Translations under genes and position numbers: made by a program
Source: Mycobacterium shigaense
GTDB taxonomy: Bacteria; Actinomycetota; Actinomycetes; Mycobacteriales; Mycobacteriaceae
Reading direction: 5' to 3'
DNA length: 64,000 nt
NCBI RefSeq assembly: GCF_002356315.1
Contig: NZ_AP018164.1
Span: 124,001-188,000, forward strand
Shown here: positions 38,520 to 47,855 of the stretch, in pieces
Layout: each line of letters begins with the position of its first letter
Numbering within the stretch: the first letter of the stretch is position 1
The notes under the pieces: model-generated
What the model was told of the DNA's origin: nothing
Database searches by the model: none
What the model saw: only the letters and a program-made list of their open reading frames with translations

Positions 38520-39088
38520 ACACGCGTGAAGACGAAAAGTCAAAGCTAACAGTACGATTCACGGTGCTTTCCCGGATCCTGCACTGGACGATGGCGCCGA
38601 TGGTCATCATGCAGCTGCTGATCGGCGTCACGATGATCGCCTCCCTGAGCTACTACCCGCTGTTGCTCGCGATCCATCGGCCGCTCGGAATCGCGATCCT
38701 GGTCTTCGCGGTGGTCCGCTTGGCGAATCGGCTGACACATCGCCCGCCGCCGTTCCTGGCGACCATGGGCCGCGTCGAACGACGGATCGCGACCTGGTCG
38801 GAGTACTTGCTGTACGCCTTGTTGTTGGCCCAGCCCGTCGTCGGGTGGGCCATGCTGTCGGCCGCGCGGTTCCCGATCGTCATCGTGGGCCCGATCCGGC
38901 TGCCCGGCATCGCACCGCACAATCTCGACCTGTACGCGGTGCTGCAGGAATGCCACGGCATCTTGGCGGTTCTGCTCTTCGCGGCGTTCACCGCACATGC
39001 CTGCGCGGTGTTGTTCCACACCCTGGTGCTGCGCGACAGGCTGATCGACCGGATGGCGCTGTGGCCCGCCCGGACCGGCCGTGGCTAG
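38516..39088 (+). CDS. Cytochrome b561-type membrane protein
   Basis: 190 residues with four helices and the b561 pattern: RILHWTMAPMVIMQLLIG (His of helix 1), LAIHRPLGIAILVFAVVRL, YLLYALLLAQPVVGWAML and LQECHGILAVLLFAAFTAHA. The histidines are placed to bind two b hemes. It overlaps the catalase-like gene by four bases, a pairing seen elsewhere, and would supply electrons across the membrane to the exported peroxidase. Its stop shares CTAG with the stop of the convergent esterase. Confidence 0.85.
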   Translation: MNTREDEKSKLTVRFTVLSRILHWTMAPMVIMQLLIGVTMIASLSYYPLLLAIHRPLGIAILVFAVVRLANRLTHRPPPFLATMGRVERRIATWSEYLLYALLLAQPVVGWAMLSAARFPIVIVGPIRLPGIAPHNLDLYAVLQECHGILAVLLFAAFTAHACAVLFHTLVLRDRLIDRMALWPARTGRG

Positions 39089-40125
39089 AGTCGGCCGCGC
39101 AAGTAGTCGACCGACTTGCGGCGAAAGTCGGTCATCGCCGGTGCCTTCGGGGCCATGATGTCGGCGCCGTGGTACATGCCGGGAACGACGAGCAGCTCGC
39201 AGGGCACCCCGCTGGCCCGCAACGCCTCGGCGTAGGCGACGGATTCGTCGTAGAACAGGTCGAGGGTGCCGACGCCGATCCAGGCCGGGGCCAGACCGGA
39301 CAGGTCGGTGCGCCGGGCGGGCGCCGCGTACTCCGGCGCGTCGGACAGCCGCGGCGGCCTGCCGAGGTACGCCGTCCACCCGAAGCGATTCGATTGGGCG
39401 GTCCACATGAATCTACCTCGGCCGCAATGGTTGTCACGCAGGGCGGTGCGGTCGTCGAGCATCGGGTAGCAGAGGATCTGGGCGCGTAGGGCGATGCCCT
39501 CGTCGTGTGCGCGTTGAGCGACGGCCGCGGACAGGCCGCCCCCGGCGCTCGAACCGATGACCGCGATGCGGTCCGGGTCGAGGCCGAGTTCCTCGGCGTG
39601 GTCGCGCATCCAGTGCAGCGCCGTCATGCAGTCGTCGAGGGCGGCGGGAAAAGGGTGTTCGGGTGCGAGGCGATAATCCGGTGAAACCACTACGACGTCG
39701 AGTTCGTCGGCTAGCGGGCCGTAACCACCGGCCTCCAGTTGCGGTGAGCCCAGGATCATTCCGCCCCCGTGAATCCACAGCAGCGCCGGTCGGTTGCGTG
39801 GTCCCGGGCGGGTCGGTGTGGCGACGAGGACGGTGACGGGGCAGACGTCGCCGGCCTGTCGGCTGGTCAGCGCCACCCCATCGCCCGCCGATGCTTTGAT
39901 CCGGGCAAGCGGCCGGCTGAGCCGCATTCTCGGCGTGGTCATGGGGCCGGTGAGCAGCAGCAGGGGACTACGCAGCGCGGGGTCGATTTCGCCGATGGCA
40001 TCACGCAGGGCCAGATAGCGCCGCGCGACGAAACCGGCTCCAGCAACGGCCAGCACCGCCAGGGCCTTCTTGAACACCGGGGCACCGCCTTTCGTGGTCG
40101 TCACGATCGTCGGATTATGCCCCAT
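39085..40125 (-). CDS. HSL-family alpha/beta hydrolase (esterase)
   Basis: 346 residues. Hormone-sensitive-lipase type: ALLWIHGGGMILGS gives the oxyanion hole HGGG, VIGSSAGGGLSAAVA the nucleophile Ser, TLDLFYDESVAYAEAL the acid and VPGMYHGADI the His. A short hydrophobic N-terminal segment (FKKALAVLAVAGAGFVA) may anchor it in the membrane. A GTG near 40077 could be the real start. Confidence 0.83.
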   Translation of the reverse strand: MGHNPTIVTTTKGGAPVFKKALAVLAVAGAGFVARRYLALRDAIGEIDPALRSPLLLLTGPMTTPRMRLSRPLARIKASAGDGVALTSRQAGDVCPVTVLVATPTRPGPRNRPALLWIHGGGMILGSPQLEAGGYGPLADELDVVVVSPDYRLAPEHPFPAALDDCMTALHWMRDHAEELGLDPDRIAVIGSSAGGGLSAAVAQRAHDEGIALRAQILCYPMLDDRTALRDNHCGRGRFMWTAQSNRFGWTAYLGRPPRLSDAPEYAAPARRTDLSGLAPAWIGVGTLDLFYDESVAYAEALRASGVPCELLVVPGMYHGADIMAPKAPAMTDFRRKSVDYLRGRL

Positions 40126-40172
40126 CCGACGAGCCGAACTGCGCCAGCGCCCACGTCACGCGGACGACGTGG

Positions 40173-40769
40173 TCAACGAGCTAGCGAGTCGACGACGAGC
40201 CGGGCGGTCAGCTCGGCCCGCTTGCGCGAGAACGACTGTGCGTCAGACAGGATCGGGTAGACCACGCCGCCGACGATCGCGTCGGCGGCCGACGCGGCGG
40301 TCGGCTCGTCGATGCCCTCGGCCAAGAGCCGGGTCCGCACGCTGTCGTGCAGCGGCAGGCTGAACCCGGCCCGCAGTCTGACGGCAGTGTCCTCGTGTTC
40401 CATGCAGGCGACGGTCAAGGTGCGCAGCATGGCCGAGCCGCGTGCCGTCGTCAGCGTCGCCGTGAGTTTGAGCACCCAGCCCACCAGGTCGGCCGCGAGG
40501 TCGCCGGTGTGGTCCACCGACGCGAGGATTTTGTCGGCGTCTTCCAGCATCACGTCGGCGACCAGCGCGGGGCGGCTGGGCCACCAGCGATAGATGGTCT
40601 GCTTGCCGACGCCGGCCCGCGCGGCCACGGCTTCGATGGTCAGGCCGTCGAAGCCGCGCTCGAGGAGCAGCTCCCGGGTGGCGGTGACGATCGCCGTGCG
40701 TGACTTCTCGCTGCGCCGCCGCGTCGAGCCGGCCGCTGGTGGGCTCGCCCGGGTGGGGTCGGCTGACAT
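40173..40769 (-). CDS. TetR-family regulator, likely controls the 41-58 kb catabolic genes
   Basis: 198 residues. DNA-binding domain: [42 protein letters not shown]; the RWWPS turn is of the AcrR-like group with a TetR_C-type ligand domain. It is divergent from the fused acyl-CoA dehydrogenase. The gap holds a 24-bp palindrome that recurs before the CoA ligase at 57.9 kb, so this protein is the best candidate to bind both. Confidence 0.86.
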   Translation of the reverse strand: MSADPTRASPPAAGSTRRRSEKSRTAIVTATRELLLERGFDGLTIEAVAARAGVGKQTIYRWWPSRPALVADVMLEDADKILASVDHTGDLAADLVGWVLKLTATLTTARGSAMLRTLTVACMEHEDTAVRLRAGFSLPLHDSVRTRLLAEGIDEPTAASAADAIVGGVVYPILSDAQSFSRKRAELTARLVVDSLAR

Positions 40770-40865
40770 TTTGTGATCCTCGTTTCTGCCGATACCGCGC
40801 GGTGATGGCCCTCGCCGCCCGCACCGGGCGCGCTTTACATATCCTGACCCGGACCGTAATCTTCC

Positions 40866-40889
40866 ACAAGACGAGACGGTTCGTCTTGT
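40866..40889. promoter_or_regulatory. 24-bp operator-like palindrome, copy 1
   Basis: Perfect 9-bp arms ACAAGACGA and TCGTCTTGT around the spacer GACGGT. A second, overlapping inverted repeat CGTCTT-GT-AAGACG runs from 40882 to 40895, giving three half-sites. It lies between tetR and the acyl-CoA dehydrogenase and matches the copy at 57882-57905 in 21 of 24 bases. Confidence 0.78.
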
Positions 40890-40963
40890 AAGACGGAAGG
40901 ATATCAGTCCGTGCGGCCTAAGCCCACGTTCGCCACTTTCGGAACCTGCTGCGGACCACTCTC

Positions 40964-43189
40964 ATGACCCTGGGACTCACCCCCGAGCAGCACGACCTTG
41001 GTGCGGCCGTCGGCCAGTTCGCCGCTCGGCATGCACCGATCGCCAGCACCCGCGACAGCTTCGACGAGTTGGCGGCGGGAAAGCCGCCGCAATGGTGGGA
41101 TATGTTGGTAGGAAACGGCTTTCATGCGGTACACCTGCCCGAAGAGCTCGGCGGCCAGGGCGGCCGGCTGATCGATGCGGCGTGCGTGCTGGAGTCGGCG
41201 GGCAAAGCCCTGCTGCCCGGGCCGCTGCTGCCCACTGTGACGGCGGGCGCCGTGGCTCTGCTGGCAGACCCGTCGCCGGCCGCCGAATCACTGATCCGCG
41301 ACCTCGCTTCGGGCACACCCGCCGCGCTCGTCCTGCCCGGCGACGCGGACTTCTGCGCGCGCCGCGACGGCCAGCGCTGGCTGCTGGCCGGCCGCTCGAA
41401 GGTGACCACCGGCGCCCGCGCGGCGCGGGTGATCCTGGTCGGCGTTCACGCCGACGGCGGCGAGATCGTCTGGGTGCCGGTGCATACCGGAAACCCGTCC
41501 GTCGCAGTCGAATCGGTGCCGGGCACCGATCTGGTCGGCGATATCGGAGTCCTGCGGCTCACCGACTACGCCGCGGACCAGTCGAGTGCCCTGACCGGCA
41601 TCGACCCGGACCGCGCCGCGGGTGTCGTGGTGGGGCTGGTGGCGAGCACGATGGCCGGTATCGCGCAGTGGTGCGTCGACGTCGTCACCGCGCACCTGCG
41701 CACCCGCGAACAGTTCGGCAAGGTCATCGGGACGTTTCAGGCTTTGCAGCACAACGCGGCGATGCTGTTGGTGAACAGCGAGCTGGCCACCGCCGCGGCC
41801 TGGGACGCGGTGCGCGCCGCGGACGAACCACTCGACCAGCACCGCCTGGCGGCGGCCGGGGCGGCGACGATCGCCGTCTCGCCGATACCGGACCTGGTGC
41901 TCGACGCCCTGACGATGCTCGGGGCCATCGGGTTCACCTGGGAGCACGACATGCACCTGTACTGGCGGCGGGCGATCAGCCTGGCGGGCTCGATCGGCCC
42001 GGCGAACCGCTGGGCGCGACGGCTGGGCGAGCTCACCTGCACCCAGACGCGCGACATGTCGGTGAATCTGGGTGACGCCGAAGCCGACTTCCGGGCGTGG
42101 GTCGCCGAAACGCTGGATGCGGCAATGCAATTACGCAATGACACGCCCGCACCGCACGGCGACTACCCGGACCAGGCCTCGGGGCCGCAGCGCACGTTGA
42201 TCGCCGACGCCGGCCTGATGGCACCGCACTGGCCGGCGCCGTGGGGCGTCGACGCCGGACCCCTCAAACAGCTCATCATCGACGAAGAGTTCGCCAGGCG
42301 GCCGGACCTGGTGCGGCCATCGTTGAATATCGCCGAGTGGATCCTGCCCTCGGTGCTGGCCGCCGCGTCGAAAGAGTTGCAGGAGAAGCTGATCCCGCCG
42401 ACCCAGCGCGGTGATATCCATTGGTGTCAGCTGTTCAGCGAACCCGGAGCCGGCTCCGACCTCGCGTCGCTGGCCACCCGGGCGACCAAGGTCGACGGCG
42501 GCTGGCGCATCAGCGGCCACAAGATCTGGACGTCGCTGGCACAGTACGCCGACCTGGGGGCGCTGCTGGCGCGCACCGACCCCGAAGCCAGCAAGCACCG
42601 CGGCATCGGCTACTTCATCATCGATATGCGCTCTCCCGGAATCGAAATCCAGCCGATCAAGACGGCCACCGGGCAGGCGCACTTCAACGAGGTGTTTTTC
42701 AACGACGTCTTCGTGCCGGACGAGATGCTGCTCGGCGGTCCCACCGACGGGTGGAGCCTCGCGATCGCCACTATGGCCGAAGAGCGCTCGGCCATCAGCG
42801 GATACGTCAAGTTCGACCGGGCCATCGCGCTCCGCCGGCTCGCCGCGCAACCCGGGCCGGATCGGGTCGACGCGCTGCGGGCGCTCGGCGAACTCGACGC
42901 CTACACCAACGCGATCCGGGCGCTCGGCGTGCGGGAGACCATCCGGCTGCTCGACGGGCAGGCGTCGGGTCCAGCGTCGAGCATCGCCAAGGTGGCAATG
43001 AACGTGTTGCTGCGCCGCACGTTCGAGGCCACGCTGCAGTTGACCGGACAGGTAGCGATGGTCGATGACGTCGAGGCCGCGGTCGTGGAACCTTACCTGC
43101 ATCTGCCGGCCGAGTTGATCGGCGGCGGAACGAGGGAGATCCAGCTCAACATCATCGCGCAGATGATTCTTGGTCTACCCCGGAAATAA
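40964..43189 (+). CDS. Fused tandem acyl-CoA dehydrogenase (FadE34-like architecture)
   Basis: 741 residues made of two acyl-CoA dehydrogenase units. The first (to about 375) has HLPEELGGQGGRLIDAACV and REQFGKVIGTFQALQH. The second has HWCQLFSEPGAGSDLASLAT, WRISGHKIWTSLAQYADLG, and ends LIGGGTREIQLNIIAQMILG. Steroid side-chain enzymes such as FadE34 have the same one-chain layout. Substrate unknown. First gene of a coupled group with the thiolase-like and DUF35 genes. Confidence 0.86.
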   Translation: MTLGLTPEQHDLGAAVGQFAARHAPIASTRDSFDELAAGKPPQWWDMLVGNGFHAVHLPEELGGQGGRLIDAACVLESAGKALLPGPLLPTVTAGAVALLADPSPAAESLIRDLASGTPAALVLPGDADFCARRDGQRWLLAGRSKVTTGARAARVILVGVHADGGEIVWVPVHTGNPSVAVESVPGTDLVGDIGVLRLTDYAADQSSALTGIDPDRAAGVVVGLVASTMAGIAQWCVDVVTAHLRTREQFGKVIGTFQALQHNAAMLLVNSELATAAAWDAVRAADEPLDQHRLAAAGAATIAVSPIPDLVLDALTMLGAIGFTWEHDMHLYWRRAISLAGSIGPANRWARRLGELTCTQTRDMSVNLGDAEADFRAWVAETLDAAMQLRNDTPAPHGDYPDQASGPQRTLIADAGLMAPHWPAPWGVDAGPLKQLIIDEEFARRPDLVRPSLNIAEWILPSVLAAASKELQEKLIPPTQRGDIHWCQLFSEPGAGSDLASLATRATKVDGGWRISGHKIWTSLAQYADLGALLARTDPEASKHRGIGYFIIDMRSPGIEIQPIKTATGQAHFNEVFFNDVFVPDEMLLGGPTDGWSLAIATMAEERSAISGYVKFDRAIALRRLAAQPGPDRVDALRALGELDAYTNAIRALGVRETIRLLDGQASGPASSIAKVAMNVLLRRTFEATLQLTGQVAMVDDVEAAVVEPYLHLPAELIGGGTREIQLNIIAQMILGLPRK

Positions 43190-43197
43190 GGACGCTG

Positions 43198-44418
43198 ATG
43201 GGATTACGTGGAGAAGCCGCGATCGTCGGGTACGTCGAGCTACCGCCGGAGCGCATGACCAAGGCGTTGAACCAGTCTGAGCCGGCCCCGTTCGCGATCG
43301 AGCAATGGGCCGAGCTCGGCGCCGCCGCGCTCGGCGACGCGGGACTGCCGTTCGAGGTCGTCGACGGCATCGTGGCCTCGCACCTGGCCGAGTCGGAGAT
43401 CTTCGTGCCCTCGACCATTGCCGAATACCTGGGAGTGGGAGCGAGATTCGCCGAGCACGTCGATCTCAGCGGCGCGAGCGCCGCGGCCATGGTGTGGCGG
43501 GCCGCCGCCGCGGTCGAACTCGGCATCTGCGACGCGGTGCTGTGCGCGCTGCCCGCACGCTACATCACCCCGATGTCTCCTAAGAAGCCAAAGACCTACG
43601 GTGATGCGTTGTATTTCGGGTCATCGAGCAACCAATACGGCTCTCCGCAAGCCGAATTCGAGATTCCCTACGGAAATCTCGGCCAGAACGGCCCATACGG
43701 TCAGGTGGCGCGGCGTTATGCGGCGGTCTACGGCTACGACGAGCGGGCAATGGCCAAGCTCGTCGTCGACACGCGCGTCAATGCCAACCATACCGACGGC
43801 GCGATCTGGAAGGACAAGCCGCTCAGCGTCGACGACGTGCTGGCCAGCCCGGTGATCGCCGATCCGCTGCACATGCTGGAGATCGTCATGCCCTGCGTCG
43901 GCGGCGCGGCCGTCGTCGTGGCCAACGCGGACTTGGCGCGGCGGTCGCGCAATCGCCCGGTGTGGGTCAAGGGCTTCGGCGAACATGTGCCGTTCAAGAC
44001 CCCGACCTACGCCAAGGATCTGTTGCACACCCCGATCGCGGAGGCCGCCGCCACCGCTTTTGCCATGACCGACCTGACCCGTGACCAGATGGACATGGTG
44101 TCGATCTACGACTGCTACACCATCACCGTACTGCTGTCCCTGGAGGACGCGGGCTTCTGCGAGAAGGGCAAGGGCATGGAGTTCGTGGCCAACCACGACC
44201 TGACCTTCCGCGGGGACTTCCCGCTCAACACCGCCGGCGGCCAACTCGGTTTCGGCCAGGCCGGATTGGCGGGCGGCATGCACCACGTCTGCGACGCGAG
44301 CCGGCAGATCATGGGCCGCGCGGGTGCGGCCCAGGTCGCCGACTGTAACCGCGCCTTCGTGTCCGGCAACGGCGGCATCCTGTCCGAGCAGACGACGCTG
44401 ATCTTGGAGGGCGACTGA
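43198..44418 (+). CDS. Thiolase-fold protein, likely retro-aldolase (Ltp2-like)
   Basis: 406 residues, SCP-x/thiolase superfamily. The nucleophilic Cys of true thiolases is missing: the motif reads VDLSGASAAAMV (SGAS 91-94). The later GHP loop is altered too (NTAGGQLGFGQAGLAGG). Ltp2-type proteins, which also lack the thiolase Cys, are retro-aldolases and act together with a DUF35 protein. Here a DUF35 gene follows directly, so carbon-carbon cleavage of a beta-hydroxyacyl-CoA is the likely reaction. It lies 8 bases after the FadE gene. Confidence 0.83.
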   Translation: MGLRGEAAIVGYVELPPERMTKALNQSEPAPFAIEQWAELGAAALGDAGLPFEVVDGIVASHLAESEIFVPSTIAEYLGVGARFAEHVDLSGASAAAMVWRAAAAVELGICDAVLCALPARYITPMSPKKPKTYGDALYFGSSSNQYGSPQAEFEIPYGNLGQNGPYGQVARRYAAVYGYDERAMAKLVVDTRVNANHTDGAIWKDKPLSVDDVLASPVIADPLHMLEIVMPCVGGAAVVVANADLARRSRNRPVWVKGFGEHVPFKTPTYAKDLLHTPIAEAAATAFAMTDLTRDQMDMVSIYDCYTITVLLSLEDAGFCEKGKGMEFVANHDLTFRGDFPLNTAGGQLGFGQAGLAGGMHHVCDASRQIMGRAGAAQVADCNRAFVSGNGGILSEQTTLILEGD

Positions 44419-44420
44419 CG

Positions 44421-44837
44421 GTGGCCGCTTTCGAACGACCAATGCCGGTGAAAACGCCTACCACCGCACCATTTTGGGCTGCGCTGGCTCAGCACCGCAT
44501 CGTCATCCAGTATTCGCCGTCGTTACAGTCCTACGTGTTCTACCCGCGGGTGCGTGCGCCCGGCACCCTGGCCGACGACCTGGAGTGGCGGGAGATCTCC
44601 GGCCTGGGGACGCTGTATTCTTACACCGTGGCGCACCGGCCGGTCAGTCCGCATTTCGCCGACGCCGTCCCGCAGCTGCTCGCGATCGTCGAATGGGACG
44701 AGGGCCCAAGGTTTTCCACCGAGATGGTCAACGTCGACCCGGCCGACCTGCGAGTCGGGATGCGGGTGCGGCCGGTGTTCTGCGACTACCCGGAGCACGA
44801 CGTCACCCTGCTGCGCTACGAACCGGCCGGGGAGTAG
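44421..44837 (+). CDS. DUF35 OB-fold protein without zinc-ribbon cysteines
   Basis: 138 residues from GTG, 2 bases after the thiolase-like gene. The OB-fold half is clear: EISGLGTLYSYTVAHRPVSPHFADAVP, FSTEMVNVDPADLRVGMRVRPVF. The N-terminal rubredoxin-like zinc ribbon has lost all four cysteines (QYSPSLQSYVFYPRVRAPG). It probably pairs with the preceding protein as acyl-CoA binding partner. Confidence 0.82.
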   Translation: MAAFERPMPVKTPTTAPFWAALAQHRIVIQYSPSLQSYVFYPRVRAPGTLADDLEWREISGLGTLYSYTVAHRPVSPHFADAVPQLLAIVEWDEGPRFSTEMVNVDPADLRVGMRVRPVFCDYPEHDVTLLRYEPAGE

Positions 44838-44858
44838 CCCGAACGCCGGGCGCGATCG

Positions 44859-46043
44859 TCAGCGCAGTTCTTCGGCCGGGACCCCGTAGCGCTCCTGGTA
44901 GGCACTCACCCGCTCGCGCACCTCGCCGGCGTCCAGGCCGGTGTCCGACCAGGTGTAGCGGCCGCGCCCGCCGTCGCCGGGATGCTCGGCCAAAAAATCG
45001 CGCATCTTCTGCTCGGTGCCGGGCTTCAGCTCGCGGCCGAGCTTGGTGTAGATGTCCTTGATCGTGGTCCACGGATCGTTGATGAAATCCGTGAACTGTA
45101 CGTCGATCACCTGGCCCTCGGGGACCACGCCCTTGTCGCGCAGTGCCATCCCCCGGTCGAGGCCGACAACGATCTCCTCGTAGGACTGCGCCGCGCACTC
45201 GGCGATGTTGGACTCGTCGCTGGCCATGCGGCGCAGATGATGGGTCAGCGCGGCGATGGACGAGATGACGTTGAGCGGGTCGCGGTGTGTCTGCACGATC
45301 AACGCGTCGGGATACTCGGCGAGCAGCTTGTCCAGCTGCCACAGGTGCGCCGGCGACTTCAGCAGCCACTGACCTGGCACGCGGGACTGCAAGTGCTGCA
45401 AGAAGATTCGGTGATAGCGGTACGCGCCGGTGTGGTCGGCGTCGTACAGCAGCCAGCGATAGTAGGTCGGCAGGCGGTACTGCACCGTGAAGATCATGCT
45501 GGTGAATTCGCTGGCGGTGATGCGCACGCACTCCTGGCCCACCAGAGCCCCCATCGGGTGAAACTTCAGGAACCCGGGAATGATCTGCTCGGACATCTCG
45601 ATGCTGGCCTGCGCCTGGGCGATGCGCGGATCGGTGTGGTAGGTCTCGGGCTGCGGGACCGGGAACGGCGCGTCGACCTCCCAGGTCAACGGTGCGCGCA
45701 GCTCCGGATCCTGGGCGAGTAGGTCGTAGAGGATCGTTGTCCCGGTGCGGGGCTGGCCGACGATAAAAATCGGCGCGTCAATGGGTTTGGTGGCGATGTC
45801 CGGATTCAGCTTGCGCCACGCGATCACATCGAGCCGGTTCTTCAGCGCGCGGATCACGTCGAGGTGGGCGACCTCCACCCCGATCGGCGACAATCGCGCC
45901 TCGTTGGCCAACCCGTCGGCGACGAGCTGAAGCCCGTGCCGCCAGCCCTCGAAGCCGGGAGCGTCGCCGAAGTCGTCGCTGCCGGCTTCCGCGCACGCGG
46001 CGGCAATCAGGGCTTCCGGATCGAATCGCTCCTGCAGCGTCAT
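44859..46043 (-). CDS. Sulfotransferase-family protein
   Basis: 394 residues, the mycobacterial Stf-like group. FIVGQPRTGTTILYDLL (GQPRTGTT 96-103) is the PAPS 5'-phosphosulfate loop, LIVQTHRDPLNVISSIAAL the 3'-phosphate motif, and WLLKSPAHLWQLDKLL lies between them. It would transfer a sulfuryl group from PAPS to an alcohol; the acceptor is unknown. Its ATG overlaps the stop of the DUF1214 gene (ATGA), so the two form an operon. Confidence 0.84.
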   Translation of the reverse strand: MTLQERFDPEALIAAACAEAGSDDFGDAPGFEGWRHGLQLVADGLANEARLSPIGVEVAHLDVIRALKNRLDVIAWRKLNPDIATKPIDAPIFIVGQPRTGTTILYDLLAQDPELRAPLTWEVDAPFPVPQPETYHTDPRIAQAQASIEMSEQIIPGFLKFHPMGALVGQECVRITASEFTSMIFTVQYRLPTYYRWLLYDADHTGAYRYHRIFLQHLQSRVPGQWLLKSPAHLWQLDKLLAEYPDALIVQTHRDPLNVISSIAALTHHLRRMASDESNIAECAAQSYEEIVVGLDRGMALRDKGVVPEGQVIDVQFTDFINDPWTTIKDIYTKLGRELKPGTEQKMRDFLAEHPGDGGRGRYTWSDTGLDAGEVRERVSAYQERYGVPAEELR

Positions 46044-47115
46044 GGCCGCCCCTCACCTCGGCGCACCGACACCGCGACGGCGGGCGGCTCGGGGTTGTCC
46101 AGCCAACGCAGCACGACGAATCCGCGATGGCGGCCGCCGGTGTCGAGCCAATGCCCGAACCCGTAGTCGGCAGCCGAAATGGCGATGCGCACCTTGCCGT
46201 CCTCGTCCGGCCGCACCGCGCGGCTGGTCACCGAGCTGTGCCGGCGACGGGGCTCGAGGCACTCGTGCCAGATGCTTTCCAGCGTGACGTTCCAGTATCT
46301 GGTTTCGGGCGGGTCGATCTCGAGGACCAGGGCCTGATCGGCTTCCAGCCGGAAGGTGCCCATCATGTACAGATTGTCCGGCGTGGTGTCGGCCGCACCC
46401 AGCTCGCGGCCTCGGCGGTCAGCAGCGTGTTGGGGTTTTGCAGCAGCTCCGGCTTGATAGTGCGATGCAGCGTAACGAGTTTCATCAGAGTCCACGCCAT
46501 CGCGGTGAATTGTTCGGCGAGTTCGCCGTCGGAGAGCGGCGCCAGCGGGTCGGGGTCGAGGGCCTCGATTCGCATGGTGGCCAGCTCTTCGGTGGCCTGG
46601 TCACCGATGTACTCCCGGACGACGACCGACGAGGCGTCCTCGGGGATTCGCACCCAGTGCGCGCCGCCGAGATCCGCGGGCTCATCGGCTGAGAGCACGA
46701 GCGCGAATTCGCCGGAGCGCAGGGTCAGGTCGACGTCACTGACGTAGTTGGACATTCGCCGTGGCGTCAACCCGGTGCCCGCCAGGATCTGGAAGCCGAG
46801 GTAGGCGCTGGTGCCGCGGGTGCCGGTGATCCGGAAGTGTCGGTCGCCCCGGATCATCGCCAGGTAGTAATTGCCGTCGGGGTTGGGGCCGCCGATCATC
46901 CGGTTCGGCGAGCACATATCGAAAAACGACGGGGCTCCGAGGTCGGCCTCGACGGACAATTGCGAGCACAGCGACGAGACCCTGGCGATGACCCGAAGCC
47001 CCTCCAGCAGCTCACATTCCGTTTCGGCGTCCTCGGTAACGATCTTGGTGACATCGGCGAGCATCTGCTGGAAAAACTGCCACGCCGCCAGCGCCTTTGC
47101 CGGACTTTGAGTCAT
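46040..47115 (-). pseudogene. DUF1214-domain protein with one-base frameshift
   Basis: Two pieces in different frames make one protein of about 357 residues. The 5' piece (47115 to about 46410) includes NRMIGGPNPDGNYYLAMIRG, ends in PNTLLTAEAA and then runs into nonsense. The 3' piece continues in the next frame with ELGAADTTPDNLYMMGTFRL, then RYWNVTLESIWHECLEP to 46040, which is the DUF1214 end. One base seems to be lost between about 46401 and 46412. Function of the family is unknown; it often sits by sulfotransferase-like genes in mycobacteria. A sequencing error is possible. Confidence 0.75.
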
Positions 47116-47135
47116 AGTCTTACATTTAGACTATG
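47113..47135. promoter_or_regulatory. Palindrome containing both divergent start codons
   Basis: Perfect 8-bp arms CATAGTCT and AGACTATG around TACATTT. The outer CAT/ATG triplets are the start codons of the DUF1214 gene (minus) and of the TetR gene (plus), which are only 17 bases apart. A TetR dimer bound here would cover both start sites. Confidence 0.7.
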
Positions 47136-47744
47136 TCTCACCCATTGTCCAGCACGACCTCGCCCATCGAGCGCCGGCGCGCGGCGACGCGCCAGCGGGT
47201 TGCGGCGGCGGCCGCGCAGCTGGTAGCCGACCGCGGCCTGGCGGCGGCAACGGTGGAGCACATCGCCGATGCCGCCGACATCAGCCGGGCGACCTTCTTC
47301 CGGTATTTCAACTCCAAGGAAGACGCCATCGCCGAGGGCGTGAACCTGGTGTGGCTGAATCGGATCACCGCCGCGCTCGCGGTCCAGCCGCCCCAGCTGA
47401 CGGGCACCGAGGCCGTCGTCGCGGCCTTCGCCGACCTCGCGCTCGGATTCGCTGAGATCGAGGACCAGGTACGCGAATTGGCCTTGCTCACAAGGTCATC
47501 CGAAACACTGGACGCCTGGACGCTGCACATCTACGCGCGATACGAATCGGCCATCGCCGAGCTGGTCGCGCCGCGGATGGCCGACCTGGCCCCCCAGGAT
47601 CCCAGGCCGCGCCTCCTCGGCGCGCTCGCGATGGCCGCGGTGCGCATCGCCCTGGACGATTGGCTGACCCACGGCGGATCGCTACCCGATCGGGTGCATC
47701 AGGGTCTTGCGGCGCTGGCCATTTCAGAATCCGCGGGGCCGTAG
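47133..47744 (+). CDS. TetR-family regulator, divergent from DUF1214 gene
   Basis: 203 residues. DNA-binding part: AAAQLVADRGLAAATVEHIADAADISRATFFRYFNSKEDAI, a standard TetR helix-turn-helix with the FFRYF turn. There is no room for a ribosome site outside the palindrome, so the mRNA is probably leaderless. Likely represses itself and the DUF1214-sulfotransferase operon. Confidence 0.86.
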   Translation: MSHPLSSTTSPIERRRAATRQRVAAAAAQLVADRGLAAATVEHIADAADISRATFFRYFNSKEDAIAEGVNLVWLNRITAALAVQPPQLTGTEAVVAAFADLALGFAEIEDQVRELALLTRSSETLDAWTLHIYARYESAIAELVAPRMADLAPQDPRPRLLGALAMAAVRIALDDWLTHGGSLPDRVHQGLAALAISESAGP

Positions 47745-47855
47745 GGCGGCTTCCGCACGTAACCTGTTGAACTCCTTGGAAGGCCCTGCCATACCCGGGT
47801 GTCTCGCGCGTGCCCGACTATTGTGGAACGAACGTCACGGTTGGGAGGCAAAGGG

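Noticed and set aside
46401..46412. Programmed frameshift in the DUF1214 gene
   Set aside because: No slippery heptamer or downstream structure was seen. A mutation or sequence error explains it more simply.
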